64,000 nucleotides of DNA from Pseudisothecium myosuroides (lineage: Eukaryota > Streptophyta > Bryopsida > Hypnales > Lembophyllaceae), in NCBI GenBank assembly GCA_951799445.1, contig OX637294.1, forward strand, positions 19,369,452-19,433,451, given 5' to 3'. The translations under genes and the position numbers were made by a program. Position 1 is the stretch's first letter. The number at the start of each line of letters is the position of its first letter. A model generated the notes under the pieces. That model did no database searches. It was not told the origin of the DNA and was given only the letters and a program-made list of their open reading frames with translations. This document shows positions 13,058-23,196 of the stretch, in pieces.

Positions 13058-16000
13058 TCAACCACTCCGTAAGGCTGCTAACCTCGACTCCAGGTCATCA
13101 ATCCCCGAACTGCAGAGTATCAACATTGAAATGCCATAGAAATCAAGGTATGCTCTTCATAACAGGTAGAAAGTTGCAATGATGCCAGAACTACGACTCA
13201 GTTCTGTCACACATAAAAGACGGGTCCACAATGTTAAGCAAAGATATTACAAAAACTGATTGCCTTTGTGCCAGACATCTGCTTCGAAGGAGTTGAAAGT
13301 GATCCATGCATTTGTAGAAATGGAATAGAAGTGATGGATTTCTTTAAGTTTAAAAGAAAAGAAACGGATTTAAAAGTAAGATTTAAATGTGCGGAGCATT
13401 ATTTTCTACTCCGTACTAGTTGTACTTGTGTTCACATACAGAGAAAGAACAGCATACTCCAATATAGTAGATAAAGACTTGCTAAGATTGTTCATACCTG
13501 GAGGCTGCTTTGACACCTGATTTGCCTGCCATTCTTCCCTTTGGAGCGGAGGACATCTACAAAACAAATTCAAACAAAAGACCAAAAGTTCGATCAGATG
13601 GTACCCCGACATAAACACGAGATGATCAAGTCACCGTGTTGTAAGGGAAACACATGCAAACAACATATTCAAACAAGAATTCACTGGGGTCTTGATAATC
13701 ATTTGCAACTCTTGGCCATATTTGAAATCAGAAATTTCAACAAAGGACACTAATTTCCGTGTCAAATACAATCATAAGCAACGAGATTCACAATTAGACA
13801 AAAGTACAAACAGTTTGGAGATTCATACCTGAGCTGAAATATCAACGCCAATTTCATCCAGGATCTGGATAAAACATAGTCAACAGAAAGGTCAGTTCCG
13901 AATATCTATCTCAAACATACTACACAAAAATAAAAGCACATACTGTGTGATGAACTAATTATAATGAAGTCTTTTTGAATCGAAGCTATAAGTTCCTATA
14001 AAAATTTTGTACTAAATTTGAAACTTGCAACAAAAAGGGATACAATATGTTTGCTACAATTTGGTACCTGAAACATTAGAAAACTTATTCCAAGAAGAAT
14101 GTTATTGTAACATGTAAAAATGATAAAGCTTTCTGTAACCCATGCTATTTGCACTTTTCTGCGAAGTAAACCAAATAAAGCCAGGACAGGGTAGCGCAAT
14201 CAAAACCATCAATAGATTTCAGACACAAATCTTGGTACTTCAACAGAAATTCAACAGTAAACAGTACCTGGTTGGTGAGCTCCTCAGTCTCCTCCTCAGC
14301 CTCATCGTCATCCAATGCATCGTCAATCGAATCGGACATCATTTCGGTCTGTCACAAGGAGGTGACGCGTCTTTCAAAACTGAATGCAGATTTGATTTCA
14401 TACATATCATCCCATACAATGCATACAGAAAGACCTGACGAAAATTTTGAGCATGCAAAGATGACCCATAGAACTAGTAAACTACTCAATAAAGTTGAGA
14501 TTGTTGCAGAATTCATGATGGTAACTCACAGTCATATCCATTTGAGCCGACTGCTTCTGAAACTCCTGCATAATTTTAGCCTGTTTCGCAGGCTCCATTT
14601 GCTGTCGAGACAACACCAACATATGAGATTGAATGCAGATTTGATTTCATGCACCAACATATAAAAGTTACTATCGTCTCCCAAAGTGGATTCTCTAGTG
14701 CTTTGGCATTAGTGTTTAAGGAAATGATGGAGAATACTTTGGAAATAAACAGAGAATGATACCTTGTTCATAGATGACATAGCCTTGGTAGCCCCCTTCA
14801 TAGCACTTCCTACTGCCATATTTGCATGCATAGCCTGAAATTGCAACCCCCCAAAAGCACTTGCTTTAGTCTTCCTCGAGAGAACACTTCCGACCACAGT
14901 TACAGTAACCTCTCTACTCAGCTTTACAGGTAAAAGAGTCAAAATGCCGGCATAGTACAGAAGTTCTCATGCATTGTATTATTTCAATTAATCTCTTATC
15001 CCACCTGCGTGTGAGTTGCCACTCCCCGCAGTTGCGCTTTGCTACCTTGCAGTTTCGCTATCTGCTGCCTGAGCCGAATTAACTGCCGAGCCAAAATCTT
15101 TGTTGCTGCCTACATGAACCAGGAAAAGAGCACTACAATTCTCAATTGCCACAGAACTCCGGCAGTAGGACAAGTTACCATCCCAGTATCTCGATGTGTC
15201 CAATAGCCAACTTGAAATAGCAAGAGAGGCAACATATCTGAACAGCTAGACAGCGACGAACAACGACTTGGACTAGTATAAACAAAACCTAGAAGGAAAA
15301 AAGCAGCTAAAGTACAGGATGTTATTAGTCTCTTTTAATCATTAACATACCTAAGAGTGTGAATTTGGTAACAGAGGTCAGTACAGGAGACGGGATCAGA
15401 TTCCTAATGGTTTTGTTTCCTGGACTATACATATAGAACAATACCAGACCCAGCAAGCTAGATTTGTTCTTTCCTTTCAGATTTACGCATCTAGGGACCT
15501 AGATAAAGAGATATTTTGCCATGTATCCTCTAAATTGCTCGATTCGTAATTCTGATGACATTCTGTTACAATAACTGGCGTAAAAATACAAACTTTCCGG
15601 TGCAGATTTTAGACGTGCTAATTAGGTTCATGATTGAACCTAATTCGAGGTAGAATTCGTGGATCTCACGCTAGCCTTACATTCGGAGAACATCCATTTC
15701 AATCAATAACAGCGATGAGTACAACCAAACAAAAGAACTCACATCATTTCCACCCTTAGCTGTCTTCTTTATCTCGGCCACTAGTTTCTTTTCCTGCACT
15801 CAAACAAGTCCATAAACTATAATCAGGAAAACGCTGTAAGCCGCTCCACTTTGCACAGCAGGGAACAAAGCACAAAAGATCCTGATAGATTCATATAAAA
15901 GTCTACAAAGCACAATAACCCTTCATACAAAAGAATGTGTAGGACATTGCTCAGAAACAGAGCATTCCATACCTCTAACTGTAAAGAACCAATCTCTCTG

Positions 16001-16745
16001 TCAAATCCTGTTGATTAACCAGTCAATTCCGGGCCAACTGCAGTCAGTCTTGACGTCAAGCATACATACGGTATTCAAATACACTTCAAAGCTAAAACAC
16101 AGAGCCCAGTGACTATACAGAAGCCCAAGAAGCCCACCAAGTAGGAGGAATTCGAAAAGAGAGAGAGAAAGAGGAAACCAATTTCCTTACAATGATAAAG
16201 CAGGATTCTACAGCGAAAAAACAAGTTCAGCTACCATAATAAACTAATCAAAAGGTTATCTAATAGCAGCTACAATGCACTGCATCACTGCCACAACTCA
16301 ATCAGCCCAATCCATGCTACATCTCCTTTTTTTTTGGCGAACTTTTCAATTATTCAGGACTAAAATGCTGGATATTCTACATCTTCTGCTCTGGTAGGTC
16401 AGAAGCGTGTCAAAACCATCAACGTGCACAACCCCTACTCGAGGGCACCCCATCTGCCCCAGTCGCAGAGACCTGTAGTGCAATGACAAGACAATAAGCA
16501 TCTGCCCTAAATATGTAAACAAAGGGTAGAAAAATACCTCTAGTGGCAACGGACATTTCGCGTTTACTTGCTCGGAGCACCTCTGTCAGCAACAACGAAA
16601 CAACGCACATACGATAAGCCAAAAAAATATCAACCACAACACGCTCAAGCTCGAAACGATATTCAGAACTTAACTGAAACGACTGAGACAGCACGTGCAT
16701 CTGCCCCATACCTTTGGGATCCGGCTTCTTCTTGAATATATTCAT
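13058..16745 (-). CDS. VPS2: ESCRT-III subunit VPS2/CHMP2 (plant VPS2.2/2.3 type), 11 exons
   Basis: The complete coding sequence is 213 residues. Exons read on the minus strand: 16745-16712, 16582-16538, 16007-15973, 15793-15743, 15109-15005, 14834-14763, 14601-14530, 14348-14268, 13864-13829, 13556-13498 and 13109-13058. All junctions are GT-AG and in phase. The protein starts MNIFKKKPDPKE and has the basic Snf7 helical core (SKREMSVATRG, AEIKKTAKGGND, ARQLIRLRQQIAKLQ), an acidic stretch (DDALDDDEAEEETEELTNQ), and a C-terminal MIM1-like motif DDLESRLAALR that would bind the MIT domain of VPS4. VPS2 caps ESCRT-III filaments on endosomal membranes and recruits the VPS4 ATPase during multivesicular-body sorting and membrane scission. 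The length matches the family. No disabling change is seen, so the gene looks functional. Confidence 0.96.
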
Positions 16746-18070
16746 TTTGGGAGGTGACCTCCTGAAGCCTCAATCTCTTTTACACACAAGGCCACCTCCT
16801 CACACACCTCCGCTGTCGCTCAACTCGATCCTCTACACTCCCGAAAAACAAAAAAACAAAAAAGTGTTAAAAAAATTATTAAAATTTTCAAAAACCTCTA
16901 TTGACCAAGACACACACCACGACAATCAATCAACTGAATCAGTGAATAAGTTGGAAGCTCAAGGCACACCATCCCCTGCAATGTACATTCTCTCCCCAGT
17001 ACACACACCGCGTTGGTCTCTTGACCAACACTCCACAACACCCCTGCCTTAGATTCCGTTACACTGTCTTTTTAATTCATCAAAGCTTGATTTGAGGTTA
17101 AAAGAGAAACCTCCGACAAGAGAGAACCCGTCATCAAAATCGTAACCCTAAATTCGGAACACCATCGCAACCGACACTTTACCGACATCCTTTTCGATTG
17201 ACCAATAAAAGAGCTAATCAATCAATCAACCAAACTGATGAAGCATCCAAAAACATCACCAAAAACATCACAAACTCGTTTGCAGAAGTTAGGAACTCAG
17301 TCACTTCCCCAGAAACGCTCCAACAAACCTAAACAATCACAATGCTCGAACCTGTGCGAAACTCTGGCGCTACTATTCCAAAAAAAACACTGCTTCTCCT
17401 TCTCCTCCTCTTTCTCCTGCTGCTGCTGCTCTTCCTGCTCGTGCTCGTGCTTCTGCTTCTGCTGCTGCTCCGTCTTCTTTGCCGCCGCTTTGCTCGCCAG
17501 TTCAAACCCAAGCTCCAAACGTTACCTCCATGGACGAAAACGCGGCATCTCCGTCCAAGGCTTGAACTCTGCAAGTTTGAATGGCCGCACAAATTGGGCT
17601 TCAAACGGGTCGGGTATGAGCAGCCTATTGCTGCTCTCTCCTCGCAATTCCGCCCTTGTGAACCTATAACGGGATTATTTCAGAACAACTCTGTACATGG
17701 CAGGTACATGAGGTCGGAATTGGAATTTGGATGGTAATAGTTTGTTTTAACTCTGGAACAATGGATTGAGCGGTATAAGGCAGGGTGTTCTTTTTGGTTT
17801 TAGGAGAAGTGCTGAAGTGGCAACATATGAGAAAATGATGTAGCAAAATATTTTAGTATTCATCTATATTTTGGATAAAACTATCTTTTCATCCACATAT
17901 TTGGATGAATTTCATTTAAAATTGGCAATTTCATCTATTTATTTTTTATAAATGGAGCAATTTGGTATTATCATCCAATTTTTCTTCAAATTTTTCCTGT
18001 AGGCTTGATGCAGCCTATTTTCTTGAAGGCATTTGGGCCTTATAAGGCCCAAAAAAAAAACACTGGTATA
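16746..18070. other. Upstream region of VPS2; low-complexity purine/pyrimidine tract
   Basis: Contains the VPS2 promoter/5' UTR (minus strand) and a pyrimidine-rich tract at about 17395-17480 that reads as poly-Leu on the plus strand and as an E/Q/K-rich frame (MELGFELASKAAAKK...) on the minus strand. The missing first exon of the COX6b gene may lie between here and 20650, but I could not identify it. Confidence 0.4.
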
Positions 18071-18071
18071 A

Positions 18072-18373
18072 TGTAGTCGACTCTAAAAGCGAACATGTTC
18101 TAAGAGCAAACATGACACAAAGGTACATTTTGCTTTCTTCAATGTACTAATAGTGTACATTTCAAGAGGTGGTCGCTTTTAGTGACCACTACATTTCAAC
18201 TTCAAAAATTTGTAACTATTTCTACAAAGGTCCAAAAAATATGAAACGACTTGGTTAGATGCCAATTCCATTTTCTTCCTATGAAAATTAATCGAAAATT
18301 GTTTTAAGGAGTTTAGCTTCTCCCAAAAGACAATCAACTCTTAAATGGTCGCATTAAGAGCCGACTACCTATT
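18072..18373. mobile_element. MITE (GTAGTC-GCTCTAAAAGCG ends), copy 1
   Basis: The left end GTAGTCGACTCTAAAAGCG and right end CGCATTAAGAGCCGACTAC are inverted repeats. The interior (GAACATG, GGTGGTCGCTTTTAGTGACC, ATGAAACGACTTGG) matches 20990-21284 directly and 53403-53707 inverted. It is non-coding. Confidence 0.7.
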
Positions 18374-18437
18374 GTTCTGTTTGACATATTTTGGCATGTC
18401 CAGACAAGTGCCTCCAAAATAATTCAATTTATTATTA

Positions 18438-18689
18438 TTGTTCCCCCAAATAATTGTCCTAAAAGACAAATGGATGATTTTCAAGATTACTATAGAAACA
18501 TATAATGCACCTGTTGATCCAAAACTTAAATCATTTTTGGCAAAGTACCTTGGTGATAGGTCTAGTCCTTTCATGGTTAAGTTTTGGAGGAGTACATCAA
18601 TAAGGATGTACTCCAACTGTGAATTGCATTATAAGTTGATTTACATATATGGAGTCCAAATTACAATTAGAAGATCTCCTTCCATGTGA
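18438..18689 (+). pseudogene. Unrecognised decayed coding fragment
   Basis: This 83-codon open frame has amino-acid composition that looks protein-like (KWMIFKITIETYN, FLAKYLGDRSSPFMVKF) in an AT-rich region where chance ORFs are usually lysine/asparagine/leucine-biased. I do not recognise a family. It may be a scrap of a transposon protein or gene. No splice context was resolved. Confidence 0.25.
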
Positions 18690-18999
18690 AACAAAATCAT
18701 ATTTTTTTTGAAAAGATTGAATTATGTTTTTAGGACATAATATTCAATAGCAATCAGCAATATTGCCCTCTCTTCAATATAATGATGTAGAATATTTCAC
18801 TATCATTGGTAACTAAAAGAATGTGTGTCAAGAAGTGTTAGAAAATTGATTAGCAATCAATTGGGTCACAATTGTACACTAAAATAAGTTCCACTATACT
18901 TTAAGAGGAAATTTTAAAAAAATCAACATTCACTTCTTTACTAATGAATTGAGCAAATACTTCACAATTGCTTTAAGAGTCATTTACATTTTGTGTTCA

Positions 19000-19320
19000 C
19001 AATGGAGAAGACAAGTTCTTTATATGCATGTAAGGCAGTAGGAGGTAAGACAACCCATGTGGGATATGCAAATTAGAATTTGTAGGAGCTCAACTACCCA
19101 TAGTTAAGTCAAATGAAGGAATTATTTTTGAAGTAAAATTTCAAACTTCATTTAGCCATAGTAGAGTAATTTTTTTCAAAAAAATTGAATTCAAAAAAGT
19201 TGAAAAATCATATTAAATTTCATATCCAAAAATCTGTTTGAGATTTTGAGCCTCCAATCAAAAGTTATGGACAAATCTCAAAAAGGGGTTGGAAAGGACA
19301 TTTCTTTGCATTGACATTTT
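19000..19320. repeat. Dispersed repeat, second copy of the 4480-4890 family
   Basis: Shares 'acaacccatgtgggatatgc', 'atagttaagtc', 'aatccgtttgagattttgag'-like text and 'aaaagttatggacaaat' with 4480-4890 and with both arms of the foldback element at 61245-62748. Confidence 0.6.
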
Positions 19321-20650
19321 CAAACATCCTCCTTGAATTTCGTCTGTAATTTTTGAGGTGTGCAAATGAAGTTTGATTAATGTTTTAGTGTCCACAATTA
19401 TAGAGTTATATATTTTTGTATGTAAAACTATCAACAAATGTCACCTCAATGTAATTGTTTTAGAAAAATATTGTAGTCATTTTAGATGAGTAAGATATCC
19501 ATTATGGATTCACTTTCTTTTTTTTCTTTTGTAACCTAGTAGCTTTAGGGCAAACTACTTCATACTAAATTAATTTGTACTTTGTCAAAAAAACATAATC
19601 CACTTTTTGTTATTTTGTATACTATTATTTCAAAGAGTAAGTAATAACGAATACTTCCTCAATCCCCCAAGGGATAAATAAAATAATTGTGGACGCAATA
19701 GAAGGGCTTACAATATTGTGTTCCCCATGTCCCCTTCATGCAATTTGGGAATTGAACATGATTTTATAGTCATAGTTGATCTATTTCTTGTTCAAAATAT
19801 TCAGAATCCAAGCATCGTATGCTTAAGATGTGAAGGGATAGATGGGAGAATTCTCAACACAAGCCAAGCTAAATGATACATTCAAAGATCTTTATTCCAA
19901 CCTCATTTGTATCTCTCCATAACTATTGCTTGTGTTGTGAACGACCTTCATGCTTACCTCTATCATTTTGGAGCCCGATCATTTGTGAAGTAAATTTTTA
20001 GCCAAGGAAAATATGCTTGTAAGTGTGACTAATTTGAATTTGTTAAAATTTGTATTGCTTATAGCATTTTCTTCTCTTATTTCAAATTGCTTGATTTGAA
20101 GTAGCACAGTTATACATGAAAAGGATATTAAAATCATTAGTGTGAAGTGCAGGATGAGGAATGTCAACCAGCAAAAAAAGGCATCACGGTATCAAATTTT
20201 GCAATTCATACTTTTGATCATACACCTAATTGTCTTTCCAAAGTTGTTCAACAAATAATCTCCAACATTACTTTATTGTAGCTCTTTGCATATTAGTTCT
20301 ATAAACCTTTGTAAATTTTCTGAGTTGTTTATATTAGCAGTGAGTGGTTTCATATATAATTTCTAATCACATCTAAAAACCCATTCTGACTATAATCCTT
20401 GGCTTGGTTTTAGTATTTGGGTTTCTTTCTTAGTCTGCTTATTCAAAAATTGAATTTATAAAAGACTAGTCGTGTAAAATTCAACCTAGTAACAATGCTT
20501 ATTTTGTTACATAAAGATGTGATTTGCAAATTAGTTGCGCAATATCTACTCCATAAGGCTTCATTCTATGTTCCATGTTTATTTACCACCTATCAAAGTG
20601 AACGAATTCATATGTAGCATCTGTATTAGGCATTTGAAAAATCTTTGCAG
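19321..20650. other. Non-coding, probably part of COX6b intron 1
   Basis: AT-rich sequence without recognisable genes or structured repeats. Because the first COX6b exon was not found, this is either intron 1 or upstream intergenic DNA. Confidence 0.4.
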
Positions 20651-22969
20651 GCCGATGATTTGAAAACTGCTCCAATGGATTACCGCTTCCCAGCTACCAA
20701 CCAAGCCAAACACTGCTACTACAGCTACAACGAATTTCACAAGTATGTTTTGAATCATGCTTAACCCGTAAACGTCGAAGCGGACATTTTGTGGTCGATG
20801 AATGACAAGAGAATCTTCTGTGTAGGACAGAAGTGCAACTATTCATCTTCCAAATTTTGTGGGGTAAGGGAAGATCGTCTACAATAGTTTGACTTCCAAT
20901 GAGTGCTTTTGCATTATTTTAATCCAACAATTCACATAGTGACAAAACAGTTGATTTCTATGGTTATGAGCCCGTCGTTCAAGGGTTAAGGTAAGTCTGC
21001 TCTAAAAGCACCCGTGCTCTAAAAGCGAACATGACACAGAGGCACATTTTGCTTTCTTCAACGTACCAAAAGTGTACACTTAAAGAAGTGGTCGCTTTTA
21101 GTGACCATTGCATTTCAACTTCAATAACTCGGAATTAATTCCATGAAGGTCCAAAAAATATGAAACAACTTGGGTTCGATGCCAATTCCATTTTTCTTCC
21201 TAGAAAAATTTCCTGAAAATTGTTCCACTTCCCCCAAAAGGCAATAAGCTCTTCGCTGGTCGCTTTAAGAGCAGACTACCCTGTTTCTCTACAATAGAAT
21301 TTTGCAAAGTTCTTATGCTCATTACGAATAGCAATGCTTTAGCACTCAGTTTGCTTGACGTATTTTGGCCCACCGACCTATTGAACCTTTTTTTTTTTTT
21401 TTTTTTGAACAAATGGGAAACCCACTGCATTAAAAAACCAAGGAACAACAGCCAAGCCACGAAGGCTGGACACAAGAGCAAAACAAAGTAAGCTCAGAAA
21501 GAAACCTCAAAGAAACCCACTAAATGAAGGAGCACTCTGGAGGGCGTACCCTGTTCCAAAATACATCCTTATCACCAGTCCTACTAGCCAGGACAGGTGA
21601 TTGAAGCCAAATACTCTCAAACCTAGTGTGGAATCTATCAGACAGGTGAGGTTGATGACGCGCTCCGTACTGAGTCTTAAGCTGCGCCGCTCGCCCTGCA
21701 TCTAAAAGAGCGTCCCACAAAGCTTGTTGCCCATTGCCTAGTGGCCAAGGAGCGTTAGCGAAAACCTTACTATTGCGTGAAATCCATATGATCCAGAGGG
21801 CTTGGCCTCGAAGTAGAGTCCATATGGTCCTACCTATTGAACCTTTGGTGCACACAATGGAACATTTTCTCATAATCCAACTTCCTCTTTTAAGGCTGTT
21901 TTGACAATGAATGCCGAAGTGGTGAATGTGCAACTGCAGATGTGCTGCAGAGAAGGGAGAAGATGCTAAGGATTGCCAGAAGTATGCAAGGTTCTATCGT
22001 TCCCTATGTCCTGGAGAATGGGTAAGCTTATAACATCTACACAAAATGGTCTAATTAGGTTGCCCCATACTAATTTCTTGACATTCCACACTATATAAAT
22101 ATTTATTGTTATTGTTCAAGAATGCACTACTTTTGAATTAAATATTGTTGTAATTGGGACTCATGAACCTCCATGTATACACACAGAAATATCTATAGAA
22201 GTATTTGTTGACTTTGATAACTTGTAAAGTAACTTTTGGGGGGTAAGGCAACCTAATTGTTAAGGCAATCTAATTTCACTATTTTGTGTAGCTGTGGAGG
22301 AAACTTTTGTCAAGACTTGTCTAAACTAAAATTTAGAAGCCCACGCCGTGCACTCTTAACATCTACCAAAAAACTCCAATCCCTTGTAACTTTTGCATGC
22401 GAATATCCAAATGATGCATTCTATGGTGCATTAAAATCTCCTTTCATTTGCCAATCAGATTATATAAATATATATGATCAATGTATGATAGAAATTGTGC
22501 TCAATAGATAAATTGGCGCTTCTAGGTGTCTCTACCGTATATACAATATTAATGCTTAGCAACAACTTTTGATTTTGAAATATGTGAAACTGAGCAATGT
22601 GATTACAAGTGAATTTTATATTAATTGATATATGCACACAACACATTCTATGTCATATAAGGTAAACTACCCCATTCTAGGCCAAATGGGAGCAAGCCCA
22701 TTGTGGGCAAAACTATTTTAGTGGTGTACATTTCAAAACACTTCAATATACACCACTAACATAATTTTGCCCTCAATGGGCCGGGCAATGGGCTTGCTCC
22801 CACTTGACTTAAAAAGGGATAGTTTACCTTACAAGCAAAATGCAACTATTTGTTGTACGTAGTGATTTGAAGTAGCCCATATCATGCACTGACTTGTAGG
22901 AAAAATCAAATGTAGGTTGAAAAATGGAATGAAGAAAGAGCCAATGGTACTTTCCCAGGCCGTTATTAA
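20651..22969 (+). CDS. COX6B: Cytochrome c oxidase subunit 6b (5' exon not found)
   Basis: Three exons join in phase: 20651-20742, 21940-22021 and 22916-22969. They encode the conserved core: DLKTAPMDYRFPATNQ, then a CX9C helix (C-YYSYNEFHK-C), then a CX10C helix (C-QKYARFYRSL-C) followed by PGEW and VEKWNEERANGTFPG. This CX9C/CX10C pair is the coiled-coil-helix fold of the subunit, which lies on the intermembrane-space face of mitochondrial complex IV and bridges the two monomers of the dimer. The exon at 20651 opens in phase 0 after a TTTGCAG acceptor with no ATG, so at least one upstream exon is missing from my reading. The introns carry a TTAA MITE, a second MITE, a LINE insertion and two further inverted-repeat elements. 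The stop codon TAA overlaps a transposon target site. The coding exons are intact. Confidence 0.93.
20761..20989. mobile_element. TTAA-type MITE in COX6b intron
   Basis: TTAA (20761-20764) followed by CCCGTAAACG at the left; CGTTCAAGGG followed by TTAA (20986-20989) at the right. It begins 18 bp after the exon end at 20742. Relatives are at 10613-10836 and, inverted, at 22966-23196. Confidence 0.75.
20990..21284. mobile_element. MITE (GTCTGCTCTAAAAGC ends), copy 2
   Basis: Left end GGTAAGTCTGCTCTAAAAGC and right end GCTTTAAGAGCAGACTACC are inverted repeats. It directly abuts the TTAA element ending at 20989. The interior matches copy 1 at 18072-18373. Confidence 0.75.
21376..21846 (-). mobile_element. 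5'-truncated LINE insertion in COX6b intron, 15-bp TSD
   Basis: ACCTATTGAACCTTT occurs at 21376-21390 and 21832-21846. Between them, on the minus strand, is the C-terminal end of a plant LINE ORF2 (WTLLRGQALWIIWISRNSKVF, the tail of the zinc-binding reverse-transcriptase domain) followed by a 3' UTR and poly-A (poly-T on plus). Only about 441 bp were copied. It lies in the intron between the CX9C and CX10C exons and opposes the gene, so it should be spliced out. Confidence 0.85.
22041..22289. mobile_element. TIR element copy 2, in COX6b last intron
   Basis: Ends ACAAAATGGTCTAATTAGG and, inverted, CTAATTTCACTATTTTGTG. The interior is a shortened, reverse-oriented relative of 3110-3641 (shared 'tgacatt', 'atataaatattt', 'caagaatgcactacttttga'). 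Confidence 0.6.
22659..22836. mobile_element. Palindromic MITE in COX6b last intron
   Basis: TAAGGTAAACTACCCCATT on the left is mirrored by GGGATAGTTTACCTTA on the right. The inner arms also pair (GGGAGCAAGCCCATTG with CAATGGGCTTGCTCCC). Almost the whole 178 bp can fold into one hairpin. Confidence 0.7.
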
Positions 22970-23196
22970 CCCTAGAAGGACGAGTTGGTCATCATGGAAG
23001 TCATCTTTTTGGATACAGTAAGAATCATTTGCTTAAAAAATGCCAAAAGCACTCATTGGAGGATAAATTATTGTGCAAGACCTCTTCTTTTCACAACAAA
23101 ATCCCAAGGATGAACATCTACACTTTTGTCTTACATAGAAGGATTTTTTGCCATCCATCAAACACTTGGTATCCGCAGAGACGTTAAAGGGTTTAA
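22966..23196. mobile_element. TTAA-type MITE inserted at the COX6b stop codon
   Basis: The left TTAA is 22966-22969, and TAA at 22967-22969 is the COX6b stop codon. CCCTAGAAGGACG follows. The right end is TAAAGGG then TTTAA (TTAA at 23193-23196). The interior is the inverse of 20765-20985 (AATGCCAAAAGCACTCATTGG here). The COX6b 3' UTR therefore starts inside a transposon. Confidence 0.7.

Noticed and set aside
14142..14664. Plus-strand ORFs of 98 and 130 codons
   Set aside because: Antisense shadows of VPS2 exons 7 and 8.
17297..17604. Minus-strand E/Q/K-rich or SR-rich ORFs upstream of VPS2
   Set aside because: Simple-sequence composition in two frames at once; more likely VPS2 5' UTR or promoter. 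Not excluded but unsupported.
17342..17737. Plus-strand ORF with a long poly-Leu segment resembling a membrane helix
   Set aside because: The leucines come from a CTG/CTC-rich low-complexity tract; other frames are equally open and no gene structure surrounds it.
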